Made by a program: the position numbers and the translations under genes. A stretch of 64,000 bases of DNA from Hirschia sp964351655 (GTDB lineage Bacteria > Pseudomonadota > Alphaproteobacteria > Caulobacterales > Hyphomonadaceae): the NCBI GenBank assembly GCA_964351655.1, contig CAYGPD010000001.1, positions 62,001 through 126,000 on the forward strand, in the 5' to 3' direction. This document shows, in pieces, positions 50,991 through 60,971 of this stretch. Below the pieces are notes generated by a model. It ran no database searches, was not told where the DNA came from, and worked only from the letters and a program-made list of their open reading frames with translations. The first letter of the stretch is position 1. Each line of letters begins with the position of its first letter.

Positions 50991-51836
50991 TTATTTAAAT
51001 AGCGGTGCAGCAGCTGGAGATTTGATTTCTGCCTGGCGTTCAAGCTCGATGGGGCCAGTCATGATGACGTGGTCGTCCGATTCTCGCCAATCAATGTGAA
51101 GGTCTCCACCATCAACAAACACTGTGCAGGAGCGGTTTAAGAGGTTTTTGCGAACTCCCGCAACAACGGCTGCACACGCGCCTGTACCACACGCTTTGGT
51201 GAGGCCAGCATCACGTTCCCATACACGCAAACGGATACAGTCGCGCCCTAAAATTTGGGCAAAACCAACATTGACCTTCTCTGGGAAAAGCATGTGACCT
51301 TCAATAAGCGGGCCGATCGCTTTTACGTCAATAGTGTCCAGATTTTCGACAAAGAAGACGCAATGGGGATTACCCATATTTACAGCGCCAGGGAGCTGAA
51401 GGTATGGCGCATCGATGGGGCCGATTTTTAAATCTATGCCGCGCGTATCCATACGTTCCGCAAGCGGAATTTCTTCCCATTTAAGGAGAGGTGAGCCCAT
51501 ATCGACAGAGATCATGGTGTCACCATTTCCGTGTCGTTTAGCGATGAGGAGGCCCGCTTCAGTTTCAATTTTGATTGTGTCGCGTTTACGTTCGCGCATC
51601 ATGATCCAGCCGACACAGCGGGACACATTTCCACAGGCCGCAACTTCACTACCTGTATTATTCCAGATACGCATGAAAATATCACCACGCATGGAATGTT
51701 CCAAGGAGACAACTTGATCTGCGTTGGCCGATTTCGCGATACGGCGAACAGCTTCGGGAGAAAGAGACAGTTTTTCACCGCGCCCATCAAGGATAGCAAA
51801 TGCATTTCCGCAGCCATTCATTTGATAATACTTCAT
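50991..51836 (-). CDS. dapF: Diaminopimelate epimerase
   Basis: 281 aa. Converts LL- to meso-diaminopimelate for lysine and peptidoglycan. The two catalytic Cys are in AACGNVSRCVGWI (usually CGNGxRC; here the G is V) and TKACGTGACAAVVAG. MNGCGNAFAILDG starts the fold. It lies upstream of the usual mtaB-ftsY neighbours, but here about 2 kb of inserted genes separates them. Confidence 0.96.
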   Translation of the reverse strand: MKYYQMNGCGNAFAILDGRGEKLSLSPEAVRRIAKSANADQVVSLEHSMRGDIFMRIWNNTGSEVAACGNVSRCVGWIMMRERKRDTIKIETEAGLLIAKRHGNGDTMISVDMGSPLLKWEEIPLAERMDTRGIDLKIGPIDAPYLQLPGAVNMGNPHCVFFVENLDTIDVKAIGPLIEGHMLFPEKVNVGFAQILGRDCIRLRVWERDAGLTKACGTGACAAVVAGVRKNLLNRSCTVFVDGGDLHIDWRESDDHVIMTGPIELERQAEIKSPAAAPLFK

Positions 51837-52104
51837 GGGTATTCTTCATCCGTGTAGAAAGCATGCAACATAGTTAAGATGACTGTGTGCGTTGCGTTTG
51901 TCTATTCGCCTTTAGGGTGAAAATAGGAAGTTTTTACGGCGCGTCAAACTAAATAAGATTTAAAGCATGTAACACGCGATATTGAGGTTCTTTGAACACA
52001 CCCCATCTATAGTGGATCAACTTGTAAATTGAGCATTTTTGAAAAGCATAGTTGCATCAGAAACAAGTGACGTTAAGCTCGCATTATGCGGGAAAGGTCA
52101 CTTC

Positions 52105-54297
52105 ATGAACAAGATAATTTTAAGTGCGGCTATATTATTAGCTGGAGCATGCACGGCGCAGGACGATACATCTATAATGACGAATACGGCAGACACTTCA
52201 TCAGTTTCAAGCACGGCTGATCTAAGCTTTAATTCGGACGCACACCTTTTCCTTGAAGAGGTTGAGGGCGACAAAGCACTTGAATGGGTGAAGGGAGAGA
52301 ATGAGCGCTCCCTCGCTCGATTGAAAGCTGACCCTCGATTTGCGGCACTTGAGAAAGATGCACTCGATATTGTGAACGCCAAAGAACGTATTCCTTACGG
52401 GTCTGTACGTGATGGATATGTATATAATTTCTGGCAGGATGAAACCAATGTGCGTGGCCTTTGGCGTAAAACCACATTGGAGAGCTATAAGTCAGATATG
52501 CCTGTCTGGGAGACGGTATTAGACTTTGATGCTTTAGCAAAAGCAGAAGATAAAAACTGGGTATTTAAAGGTTCCAATTGTTTTAAGCCCAAAGATGACA
52601 ATGCTTGGCGCTGTATGGTGTCGCTCTCTGATGGCGGTAAGGATGCTGTCATTCAGCGCGAGTTTGATCTTGCAAGCAAAACATTTGTTGAAGGCGGCTT
52701 TGCAACGCATGAAGCTAAACAGGGTATTGCATGGGCTGGTGCTGATACCCTGCTTGTCGCGACTGATTGGGGTGATGTGGATGGTGTCGCATCCGTTACG
52801 GAGTCCGGCTATCCTTATATTTTAAAACGTTGGACGCGCGGTACGCCTCTAAATGAAGCGCAGACGATTTTGAAAAGCTCACCAACCGTTATGGGCGTGT
52901 GGCCGATGACGTTTGAGCTTGAAGATGGGCGTGTGATCCAGTCGGCAATGGAAGCTGAATCATTTTTCTCGTTTAACTACTGGTTATTCCCTGAAGATGG
53001 ATCAGAGGCGGTTAAATGGCCGATCCCGAAAAAATCAACGCCTCAAGGCGTATATGCAGGCCAATTCCTTTTAACATTGGAGGCCGATTGGGATGTTGAA
53101 GGGCAGGGTAGCTTCAAGCAAGGGGATTTAGTCGCCTTTGATGTGAACGCGTTCCTTGAGAGCAAAACACTGCCAAGCGTTTCGCTTGTGATGCGCCCTA
53201 AAGAGCGTCAGGCAATAGGCGGCGTATCTTTATCTAAAGACGCCTTATTGATCTCTTATAACGATAATGTCGCCGGTAAAGTGATGTCTGGTGATTTGGT
53301 TGATGGCGAATGGACGTTTTCTCCTGTTGCGCTCCCTGATAATGGAAATGCTGGAATTGCGTTTGCATCCAAAGATGAGAGCGATGTTTTCCTAAATTAT
53401 GAGGGCTTTTTAAACCCAGATTCACTGTATGCATTTGATGCAAAATCAGGTGAAGTGACATTGCTAAAAAGCTTGCCGCCAAAATTTGACGCAAGCCCAT
53501 ATGTGGTAGAGCAATTTGAATCGACATCGAAAGATGGAACAAAAGTGCCCTATTTTGTGGTACGAGCAAAAGACACCGCGATGGATGGTTCCACGCCAAC
53601 CTTGCTTTATGGGTATGGTGGTTTCCAGATATCGCTAAATCCAAGCTACTCAGCGTTTACTGGCAAGCTTTGGCTCGATAATGGCGGTGCCTATGTGCTT
53701 GCGAATATTCGGGGCGGCGGAGAATTTGGACCGGCATGGCACCAAGCCGGGCTGAAGCTAAAGCGTCAAGTAGTGTATGATGACTTCATCTCAGTTGCTG
53801 AAGATATTATCGGCAAGGGGCTTACATCACCAAGCAAACTAGGAATTATGGGCGGTTCCAATGGTGGTTTGCTCATGGGTGTTATGTTTACACAGCGCCC
53901 AGACTTGTTCTCGGCGGTTGTGTGTCAGGTGCCGTTATTGGATATGCTGCGTTATCACACCATGCTGGCGGGTGCGTCTTGGATGGATGAATATGGTGAT
54001 CCAGATGTGCCAGAAGAGCGCGAATGGTTGGAAAAACTATCGCCCTACCACAATATTGATCCATCTACGGAGTATCCAGAAATCTTCTTCGTCACCTCAA
54101 CAAAAGATGACCGCGTTCACCCAGCTCACGCACGTAAAATGGCGCATCGCTTACAGGATCTTGAAAAGCCATTCTTGTACTATGAAAACATTGATGGTGG
54201 ACACTCTGCAGCGGCGAATTTGAAAGAATCTGCAAATCGCCGTGCGCTGGAAATGACCTATCTAATGCAAAAGCTTATGGGGTCATCAGCTGAATAA
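52105..54297 (+). CDS. Prolyl oligopeptidase-family serine peptidase (lipoprotein)
   Basis: 730 aa from ATG 52105, where the lipoprotein signal MNKIILSAAILLAGACTAQ begins; an upstream TTG frame is rejected. A seven-bladed propeller domain precedes a C-terminal hydrolase with Ser in MGGSNGGLLMGVM, Asp in STKDDRVHPAHAR and His in DGGHSAAANLKES. RGGGEFGPAWHQAG is a POP landmark. It cleaves short peptides after proline, probably in the periplasm or at the outer membrane. Confidence 0.92.
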   Translation: MNKIILSAAILLAGACTAQDDTSIMTNTADTSSVSSTADLSFNSDAHLFLEEVEGDKALEWVKGENERSLARLKADPRFAALEKDALDIVNAKERIPYGSVRDGYVYNFWQDETNVRGLWRKTTLESYKSDMPVWETVLDFDALAKAEDKNWVFKGSNCFKPKDDNAWRCMVSLSDGGKDAVIQREFDLASKTFVEGGFATHEAKQGIAWAGADTLLVATDWGDVDGVASVTESGYPYILKRWTRGTPLNEAQTILKSSPTVMGVWPMTFELEDGRVIQSAMEAESFFSFNYWLFPEDGSEAVKWPIPKKSTPQGVYAGQFLLTLEADWDVEGQGSFKQGDLVAFDVNAFLESKTLPSVSLVMRPKERQAIGGVSLSKDALLISYNDNVAGKVMSGDLVDGEWTFSPVALPDNGNAGIAFASKDESDVFLNYEGFLNPDSLYAFDAKSGEVTLLKSLPPKFDASPYVVEQFESTSKDGTKVPYFVVRAKDTAMDGSTPTLLYGYGGFQISLNPSYSAFTGKLWLDNGGAYVLANIRGGGEFGPAWHQAGLKLKRQVVYDDFISVAEDIIGKGLTSPSKLGIMGGSNGGLLMGVMFTQRPDLFSAVVCQVPLLDMLRYHTMLAGASWMDEYGDPDVPEEREWLEKLSPYHNIDPSTEYPEIFFVTSTKDDRVHPAHARKMAHRLQDLEKPFLYYENIDGGHSAAANLKESANRRALEMTYLMQKLMGSSAE

Positions 54298-54342
54298 AAT
54301 TATTGGTAAACACTAGATTGTGATTTGATTTTTCAAGATAGT

Positions 54343-54397
54343 CCTTTCAGGCTTGTGGGGTGTAGTTTTATTGAACCACCTGTCTGAAAGGGCGTTT
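54343..54397 (+). terminator. Hairpin overlapping the RBS of the redoxin gene
   Basis: CCTTTCAG (54343-54350) pairs with CTGAAAGG (54384-54391), with a smaller GTGG/CCAC stem inside. TTTTT follows at 54395-54399, so it can terminate the peptidase transcript. The right arm also contains the AAGGG SD of the next gene, so the same hairpin would hide its ribosome-binding site. Confidence 0.6.
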
Positions 54398-54399
54398 TT

Positions 54400-54993
54400 A
54401 TGAAGTCTCTATTTGTCGCAAGTGTTTTATCTTTTGCTCTATCGCTCCCAGCATTGGCAGCTCCGCGTTTGGGAGAGGAAGTTCCTGATTTTGAGGCGGT
54501 TTCCACGCATGGGGAAACTGTTAAACTGAGCGATATAGAAGGTCTCGTCGTTTTGGAATGGACAAATGATGGCTGTCCATTTGTGCAGAAACACTATGAT
54601 TCAGGAAATATGCAGGCGACTCAAAAAACGCTAACTGAGGGCGGTGCTAAGTGGATCACGATCATTTCTTCTGCCCCAGGTAAGCAGGGCTATGTGGATG
54701 CGGATGAGGCCAACTCCATAGCTTCTGATCATGGTGCGATGCCGGATTACACTATTCTTGATCCCACAGGTGAAATCGGTAAACTCTATAAGGCGCAAAC
54801 AACGCCGCATATGTTTGTAATTGATGATGGTATTCTTGAATATGCTGGAGCAATTGATTCCATCCCTTCGGGAAATCCTGCAGATATAGAGCGTGCTGAG
54901 AATTATGTTTTATCTGCATTTGCGGACATATCGGCAGGCAAAGAGGTGCAGACTGCATCAAGCAAACCGTATGGCTGTAACGTCAAATATTAA
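54400..54993 (+). CDS. Secreted redoxin/thioredoxin-like protein
   Basis: 197 aa. Signal peptide (MKSLFVASVLSFALSLPALAA), then an AhpC/TSA-like fold: EVPDFEAVSTHGETVKLSDI, the active-site Cys in NDGCPFVQKHYDSGNMQ and AQTTPHMFVIDDGILEYAG with the cis-Pro. The CxxC of thioredoxins is reduced to a single Cys (CPF), as in peroxiredoxin-like periplasmic proteins. A further Cys lies at the C-terminus (GCNVKY). Confidence 0.88.
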   Translation: MKSLFVASVLSFALSLPALAAPRLGEEVPDFEAVSTHGETVKLSDIEGLVVLEWTNDGCPFVQKHYDSGNMQATQKTLTEGGAKWITIISSAPGKQGYVDADEANSIASDHGAMPDYTILDPTGEIGKLYKAQTTPHMFVIDDGILEYAGAIDSIPSGNPADIERAENYVLSAFADISAGKEVQTASSKPYGCNVKY

Positions 54994-55070
54994 TTTGAAA
55001 ATGTGAATATACTTCCTCTTGTGTTTTATCGTTTTTCGATATATTGTGAGCGCAAGAGGAGCTATATCAC

Positions 55071-55481
55071 ATGAAAGCTGAACTTATTCGCGTGGCAAAT
55101 GGTGCCATAGATATCAAGGTTGTAACGTCTAAAACCATGCATATTTTGCAATGGCGTCGACATATGTTTCGCGATGAAGTGCTCTTGGATGGCAAACGCC
55201 AACAAGTCTCACACGGCCTTTTATGGGGGCGGGAGACCATTTATGGATTGGTGTTTGGCAGAGATGAAGATGGCCAAGGCGGCAGCAAACTAATCCTCAC
55301 GATTGACTCTCGTCATGATTGGAATTCGCTTGATGTGGATGAATATAACCGTCCACGTGGGGTGCGTTTGGAAGATGCAGACAGCACATTATTGGTCTTT
55401 GGGTCGTTAGACCCCAAAGAGCTGGAAAAGCCACGAACCTTTATGGAAGCTTTGAAAAAATCATTTGGAATGCAGTGGTAA
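55071..55481 (+). CDS. Hypothetical protein, unknown function
   Basis: 136 aa, well started (GAGGAG about 10 bases before ATG). Predominantly beta-strand-like: ELIRVANGAIDIKVVTSKT, then LQWRRHMFRDEVLLDGKRQQ. It has no signal, membrane helix or Cys and ends KKSFGMQW. No family recognised. It shares the terminator at 55483-55518 with cytochrome c. Confidence 0.6.
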   Translation: MKAELIRVANGAIDIKVVTSKTMHILQWRRHMFRDEVLLDGKRQQVSHGLLWGRETIYGLVFGRDEDGQGGSKLILTIDSRHDWNSLDVDEYNRPRGVRLEDADSTLLVFGSLDPKELEKPRTFMEALKKSFGMQW

Positions 55482-55482
55482 T

Positions 55483-55518
55483 AAAAAGGGCGCACCCAGT
55501 ATTGAGTGCGCCCTTTTT
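55483..55518. terminator. Bidirectional terminator
   Basis: Perfect 13-bp stem AAAAAGGGCGCAC / GTGCGCCCTTTTT with a ten-base loop between convergent genes. Confidence 0.92.
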
Positions 55519-55539
55519 GTATAGATTTTTAGAAGCGAA

Positions 55540-55932
55540 TTATTCGCTTTCAGACATGATGTAAGCAATCACATCTTGTTGTTCTTGCTCTTTTTTTAGC
55601 CCGATGAAGACCATTTTATTTCCCTTGACCGCAGCACGTGGGTTAGCAAGGTAAGCAGATAGAGATTCAGCATCCCAAGTCTTGCCGCCTTCACCTTCAG
55701 CGAGCATGGCTTTGGAGTATTTGAAGCCTTCCACAGAAGCGATTTCACGACCAAGAATATTGTTTAGGTTTGGACCGACTTTATTGGCACCTACAACATT
55801 GTGACATGCAACGCATTTTTTGAAGACTTTCGCGCCAGCTTCTGCGTCGCCTTCCGCGAGGGCGCTTCCAGAAAAGCCTGCTGTCATGGCGAATGCAGTG
55901 AGGGCGAATGATGCGATTTTGAATGTTTTCAT
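55540..55932 (-). CDS. Class I cytochrome c
   Basis: 130 aa from ATG 55932, giving a signal peptide (MKTFKIASFALTAFAMTAGF, cleavage after ALA). The heme site is KKCVACHNVVG and the Met axial ligand is in GNKMVFIGLK. A periplasmic electron carrier similar to cytochrome c2. The longer frame to 55980 is not needed. Its maturation depends on the Ccm system, part of which is in this window. Confidence 0.93.
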   Translation of the reverse strand: MKTFKIASFALTAFAMTAGFSGSALAEGDAEAGAKVFKKCVACHNVVGANKVGPNLNNILGREIASVEGFKYSKAMLAEGEGGKTWDAESLSAYLANPRAAVKGNKMVFIGLKKEQEQQDVIAYIMSESE

Positions 55933-56096
55933 AGGGTCGGCTCCAGCTCGAATTCTTAGTTTCCGGATTAGATATAACAATGCTGCGTGTGTATGGATAA
56001 TGAATAAAGCAGTTTTGGTCGATTCGTCGCAGATTGGACAAGGTGGGTGTAGGATAAAGTGGTATTATCAATTTGCTTCATGGCGATTTAGTGACT

Positions 56097-58562
56097 TCAA
56101 TGTGAATGCTTTTTTATGCCGCGTTGGGGTTTCGCATTTGCGGGATTTTCAGGCCAATCATGTTTGGGGTAACGCCCCCGCATATCCTTCCGCATGTCCT
56201 GATACCCACCGGTCCAGAAGGCGACAATGTCTTTTGTCATTGCGATTGGACGCTGGGCAGGTGAGAGCATTTCGAGGGTGAGAGGGACGCGTCCATTGGC
56301 GATATGAGGGTGTTGGGAGAGGCCAAAAAACTCTTGCGCTTTGACGCTAACCGTGGGGCCTTTTTCGCTATCATAAACAATAGAAACATTGCGATCTGTT
56401 GGTGTGGTCCAGTGAGATGGCGCGAGGTTTTCCATTTCAGATATGAGTTGCCAGTCGAGCAATGTTTTGATGGCGGCTATGGCTTTTGCGTCTGTTATGT
56501 TTGAAAAATCTCTAGCGTTTTCAAGGAGTGGAGCCAGCCAATCCTTCGCGCGTGTGTGGATGGTGTTTGCAAAATTTTCTGGCCAAATTGAACCAAATTG
56601 GGCATGCAGAAAATTAATCCGTGTACTGAATGAGGCGATTGCATCATGTGCTGGGAGGAGTTTTGTCCCGTCTTTTTCAAAGGCATCCAAAAGCCCTTGT
56701 ATAGCGGCCTTTCCGTTGGGTTTTGCAAGGGGAGTTTGGGAGAGTGTGATTGCCCCAATGCGTGTTACGCGCCTTGCTGTAAGGCGGTTTAATTTGGCAT
56801 CGAAACTGGCAATATCTTCGGTGATCTCTGGACCAATATCGCGCGCTTCAGCTTCAGAAATTGGTGCTGCGAGGGTGATGCGCAGGGTGGCTGCTCCCCC
56901 TGTGATATCCGCGATCGCTAGCCATGCTTCCCTTGAGAGGGGGTCTGTGGTGTCCACCTGCGCGGCGCGTCCATTGGCCATGAGGAACTCCCCCACCTTG
57001 CCTGGTCGTGCTTTGGCAATTCGGTCGGGAAAACCTTGAGCAATTGTGACGCCTGCTTCTTCTCGGTTTAGGTGGGGATTGTTTTTTAAAGTGGGTTTTG
57101 CGGTTCTGGCCCATCGGTTTGCCATATCCCGCATGGCGCGTGCGCGACCTGATTTATCCACGGAAAAGCGCGCAAGACGTTCACGGGCATCAATGCTTTT
57201 TCCGCCTAAACCTCGCTCACTTATCAAGGCGGCAATATGGGCAGCTAGAGGGATAGTCTCAATCTTATCCGCCCCCAGTACCATTGCTGCTAATCTAGGT
57301 GGCAATGGAAGATCAGATAACTTAAGGCCGAGTGGGGTCGGTTGTCCTTTTTCATTTATGGCACCCAGATTTTGCAATAACGCAAGACTGGCATTCCAAA
57401 CGCCTTGGGGCGGTGCATCCAGCCAACGCATGGAGGATGGATCGTGCGTGCCCCATCGGGCGAGATCAAGTACAAGGCTCGTGAGGTCGCTATTGGTGAT
57501 TTCAGGCGCTGGAAAGGCAGGTAAGCCGCGTGTTTCGGCTTCATGCCATAAGCGATAACATACGCCCGGCTCTGTACGGCCGGCGCGTCCGCGCCTTTGA
57601 TCGGCGTTGGCGCGGGATGCGCGGATTGTATCAAGGCGCGAGGCATTTAAGGAGGCATCATATCGAGGCACACGGGCAAGGCCGGCATCTATGACGATGC
57701 GTACACCTTCAATTGTGAGTGAACTTTCGGCGATATCGGTTGCCAGAACGATTTTGCGCTTGCCTGCGGGGGGAGGTGAAATTGCTGCATCTTGCTCTTG
57801 TGGTGTGAGGCCGCCAAAGAGCGGGGCAATTAGAATATCATCGTCAAGGTGGTCTAGGCGTTCGGCGGTGCGTTTAATTTCCATTGCGCCGGGAAGAAAA
57901 ACGAGGAGTGAACCTGTTTCTTCTTTGAGGGCGCGGTTGATAGTGGATGCAACCTCATCTTCGAGGCGGGCATTTTGATTGCGGCCAATGTAATGTGTGG
58001 TGACAGGGTGGGCGCGCCCATCAGACTGGATAAGGGGGGCATTTAAAAATGCGGGTAGACCTTGAGTGTCCAATGTGGCGGACATGGGTAGGATGCGTAA
58101 ATCTTCACGCAAGGCTTCTTGGGCTTCGAGGGCGAGTGTGAGGCCAAGGTCAGCATCGAGGGAGCGTTCATGGAACTCATCGAATATAACCGCGCTAATG
58201 CCGGATAATTCGGGATCATCAAGTATCATGCGGGTAAAAATACCCTCTGTGATGACTTCTATGCGTGTCGATTTAGATGTGCGTACATCGAGGCGCGCGC
58301 GCAGACCAATTGTATCGCCGACGCTTTCACCAAGGGTTTGGGCCATACGGGTTGCGGCGGCGCGGGCAGCAATACGGCGTGGTTCAAGAACGAGTATTTT
58401 TCCAGTCTTTGCCCAGTCTTCTTCGAGTAGAGCAAGCGGGACACGTGTTGTTTTACCTGCGCCCGGAGGGGCGGCGAGCACAAGGCGTGTGTGTGCGCGT
58501 AAACTGGTTTTGATGTCGTCTATAACATCATCAATGGGAAGGGAGGGTGAGCTTTGCGTCAT
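56097..58562 (-). CDS. hrpB: ATP-dependent helicase HrpB
   Basis: 821 aa DEAH/RHA-type RNA helicase. Motif I is AAPPGAGKTTRVPLALLE, motif II DEFH is in IFDEFHERSLDADLG, motif III is LPMSATLD, and motif VI is QRRGRAGRTEPGVCYRLW. The C-terminal HrpB-specific domain (SLSREAWLAIADITG-like) follows. Implicated in mRNA processing or ribosome work in related bacteria; the physiological substrate is unclear. Confidence 0.95.
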   Translation of the reverse strand: MTQSSPSLPIDDVIDDIKTSLRAHTRLVLAAPPGAGKTTRVPLALLEEDWAKTGKILVLEPRRIAARAAATRMAQTLGESVGDTIGLRARLDVRTSKSTRIEVITEGIFTRMILDDPELSGISAVIFDEFHERSLDADLGLTLALEAQEALREDLRILPMSATLDTQGLPAFLNAPLIQSDGRAHPVTTHYIGRNQNARLEDEVASTINRALKEETGSLLVFLPGAMEIKRTAERLDHLDDDILIAPLFGGLTPQEQDAAISPPPAGKRKIVLATDIAESSLTIEGVRIVIDAGLARVPRYDASLNASRLDTIRASRANADQRRGRAGRTEPGVCYRLWHEAETRGLPAFPAPEITNSDLTSLVLDLARWGTHDPSSMRWLDAPPQGVWNASLALLQNLGAINEKGQPTPLGLKLSDLPLPPRLAAMVLGADKIETIPLAAHIAALISERGLGGKSIDARERLARFSVDKSGRARAMRDMANRWARTAKPTLKNNPHLNREEAGVTIAQGFPDRIAKARPGKVGEFLMANGRAAQVDTTDPLSREAWLAIADITGGAATLRITLAAPISEAEARDIGPEITEDIASFDAKLNRLTARRVTRIGAITLSQTPLAKPNGKAAIQGLLDAFEKDGTKLLPAHDAIASFSTRINFLHAQFGSIWPENFANTIHTRAKDWLAPLLENARDFSNITDAKAIAAIKTLLDWQLISEMENLAPSHWTTPTDRNVSIVYDSEKGPTVSVKAQEFFGLSQHPHIANGRVPLTLEMLSPAQRPIAMTKDIVAFWTGGYQDMRKDMRGRYPKHDWPENPANAKPQRGIKKHSH

Positions 58563-58605
58563 GCCTCAGCGATACGCAGGAATGACGCTTGCTGCAAGAT
58601 GGGAA

Positions 58606-59316
58606 TTATTCAGCGGGGACTTGTCCAACTTCTTCACTTGGCAAGTCTATATAAGATAATGGACCACCTTTCCCGCATCCTGTATCAAGGAAAATGGCGC
58701 GGCGGCCATTGTCCGCGGTATGCACGTAAGGTTGTTCGGCGCGGATATCGTGCCCTACGACCGCTGTGATGCCTTCGGGAAGGCTTTCGACCCAATCATA
58801 ATGGCGTACGGGGCGACCTTCTTCATCCCGATCACCGCGCACTTCACCAAAGAGGGCCATGTTTTCAATGCGGCGACGCAGGCGATTAAGATTCATGGGC
58901 TCATCAGGCGGAGCAAAGTGAAAGGGGCTGACAGCACCATGCGCGAACACAAATTGGCCCATACGCAGAATGTGAGGTGTATCCGCATAAATTTTGATGA
59001 AGCGCTCTTTTAGCTCTTTTCCGTCTGGGGCATTGGCAATGCCTTTCATGGTTTGGGATAATTCGCGGTTCATCCGAATATTATTCCCCATGAGCATACG
59101 GTAAAGTTTGTCATCATGGTTTGAACGCACAAGATATGCGCGGCCTGAATCGATCCAATTCAGAGCTAATCTTAGTACACCTGCGCTGTCGGGCCCGCGA
59201 TCGACGAGGTCTCCCAATAATATGATGTGATCGGCGTTTCCGGCGGCAGCTTCAAGACTGTCTGGGTGGCCATGCACATCACCAATGGCCCGTATGTTAT
59301 TCAACTTAGAAATCAT
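58606..59316 (-). CDS. Calcineurin-like metallophosphoesterase
   Basis: 236 aa. Metal-binding motifs in order: AIGDVHGHPDSL, LLGDLVDRGPDS, RSNHDD (usually GNHD) and AVVGHDI. The serine/threonine phosphatase-like layout, GDxHG plus GDxVDRG, suggests protein phosphatase or bis(5'-nucleosyl)-tetraphosphatase activity. Located between hrpB and a divergent transporter gene. Confidence 0.9.
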   Translation of the reverse strand: MISKLNNIRAIGDVHGHPDSLEAAAGNADHIILLGDLVDRGPDSAGVLRLALNWIDSGRAYLVRSNHDDKLYRMLMGNNIRMNRELSQTMKGIANAPDGKELKERFIKIYADTPHILRMGQFVFAHGAVSPFHFAPPDEPMNLNRLRRRIENMALFGEVRGDRDEEGRPVRHYDWVESLPEGITAVVGHDIRAEQPYVHTADNGRRAIFLDTGCGKGGPLSYIDLPSEEVGQVPAE

Positions 59317-59433
59317 ATGGTTATTTTGATGCTGTTACGAGATAAATGGCAAGAGGTAGAATCTACTCCTTGACCGCAATTTCTGTAGACATAGTGTCTA
59401 AACTTGATTTTTTTGAGGTGGAGATCCTTTTTA

Positions 59434-60735
59434 ATGGGCGGCTGGTTAAAAATAACGCTGTGGAAGCGGGTAATGCTCGGGCTTGTTCTGGGTATATTAT
59501 TGGGGTTGGCTCTCCATTACGGTGTAGGCGAAAAGGGCGCAGCCTTTGCGACTGAATGGATTTATCCTTTTGGGAAAGCTTTTATCAATTTGATCAAAAT
59601 GCTGGTTGTACCGCTTATCTTCACGACACTTGTGTCGGGTGTAACGGCGATGGCAAATCCGGCAAAACTTGGATCATTGGGCGGACGTGCATTGAGTTTA
59701 TATATGGGCACAACGCTGATTGCTGTGACAATCGGTTTGGCTGTTGGAACTCTGGTAAGGCCGGGCGCAAATTTTGATCTTAGTTATGTTAGCCAGGATG
59801 CAATTTCCGAACAGCAAAGTAAGATTGAAAGCTTGCAAGGCGCAACCCAGGGGCTTGGTGAACGTTTGCTTGAAATCATCCCAACAAACCCCGCAGCGGC
59901 ATTTGCCGAGGGCAATACTCTGCAAATCATTTTCTTTGCCATCATATTCGGTGTTGGATGTTTATTGGCAAAAGAAGCTGGGCGTCCCATTGCAAAAGCG
60001 ACAGAGAGTGCGGCTGATGTGATGATGAAAATAACCAATATAATCATGGAGTTAGCGCCGTTTGGTGTGTTTGCATTGATGACTTGGGTAATGGCGAGTC
60101 AAGGTTTGCAGGTGCTAACTGTGCTCGGCAAAATGGTGTTTGCACATTATCTTGCTTGTACGCTTCACATGATGATTACGCATGGCGGTATTGTTAAAGG
60201 CATATTGAAACTGCCTGCTATTCGATTTTTTCGCGGAATTGTGGACGCGCAAGCCGTTGCGTTTTCAACGTCATCCTCTAGTGCGACTCTGCCAGTTACA
60301 ATTACATGTGTGGAGAAGAATTTGGGCGTGTCGAAATCCATCGCCTCATCTGTTTTGCCACTGGGCGCAACGATCAATATGGATGGAACAGCGCTCTATC
60401 AAGGTTTGATTGCTTTGTTTGCAGCACAGGCCTTCGGTATTCAGCTTGATCTGGTGGATTATGCAATGGTGGCGATGACAGCGACGCTCGTGTCTGTGGG
60501 AACGGCGGGTATTCCGTCTGTAAGCCTTTTCCTTGCGACGACAACACTGGCTGTGATTGGGTGTACACCAGAGCAGATAGTGATTGTGTTGGCAGTGTTA
60601 TTCCCGTTTGACCGTTTGCTCGATATGATGCGTACCGTGACAAATATTACGGGCGATGCGGCTGTGGCGACCGTGGTTGCCAAATGGGAAGGCGAGCTGG
60701 ATGAAGAGGTATTTAAGCGCGTTTCTACCGTTTAG
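59434..60735 (+). CDS. Dicarboxylate/amino acid:cation symporter (DAACS family)
   Basis: About 433 aa from ATG 59434; the longer frame from 59404 is not needed. Eight helices. The serine-rich hairpin FSTSSSSATLPVTI and the TM7 motif NMDGTALYQGLIALF define the GltP/DctA fold. It takes up glutamate, aspartate or C4-dicarboxylates with Na+ or H+. Substrate is not predictable from sequence alone. Confidence 0.92.
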   Translation: MGGWLKITLWKRVMLGLVLGILLGLALHYGVGEKGAAFATEWIYPFGKAFINLIKMLVVPLIFTTLVSGVTAMANPAKLGSLGGRALSLYMGTTLIAVTIGLAVGTLVRPGANFDLSYVSQDAISEQQSKIESLQGATQGLGERLLEIIPTNPAAAFAEGNTLQIIFFAIIFGVGCLLAKEAGRPIAKATESAADVMMKITNIIMELAPFGVFALMTWVMASQGLQVLTVLGKMVFAHYLACTLHMMITHGGIVKGILKLPAIRFFRGIVDAQAVAFSTSSSSATLPVTITCVEKNLGVSKSIASSVLPLGATINMDGTALYQGLIALFAAQAFGIQLDLVDYAMVAMTATLVSVGTAGIPSVSLFLATTTLAVIGCTPEQIVIVLAVLFPFDRLLDMMRTVTNITGDAAVATVVAKWEGELDEEVFKRVSTV

Positions 60736-60781
60736 GTATCAAAGCGCGCATTTTTTATCCTCGTGAAGCGTGAGAGTTATT

Positions 60782-60819
60782 ATACCGTCGCCAGATGAAT
60801 TCGCTGGCGGCGGTATTTT
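60782..60819 (+). terminator. Intrinsic terminator after the DAACS gene
   Basis: ATACCGTCGCCAG (60782-60794) pairs with CTGGCGGCGGTAT (60804-60816), one G-T pair, then a short U-run. Confidence 0.75.
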
Positions 60820-60933
60820 CTTTCGAGGGTGGAATGTTAAGAATGAAAATATATTGGATTCACCATGTTGTGAAATGTCACATACTCTTCCTATATTGCG
60901 AGCATAAAGTTTCATATCTCGGGGTTGATTTTA

Positions 60934-60950
60934 TTTAGATCAATTCTAAA
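60934..60950. promoter_or_regulatory. Irr-type ICE box upstream of the peroxiredoxin gene
   Basis: TTTAGATCAATTCTAAA matches the alphaproteobacterial iron-control element TTTAGAA-N3-TTCTAAA in every fixed position but one. It sits between a possible -35 (TTGATT, 60925-60930) and a possible -10 (TAAATA, 60947-60952), ideal for repression. A second half-site TTTAGAA follows at 60964. The surrounding perfect dyad extends to 60931-60953. Confidence 0.6.
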
Positions 60951-60971
60951 TAAGAGAGATGAATTTAGAAA

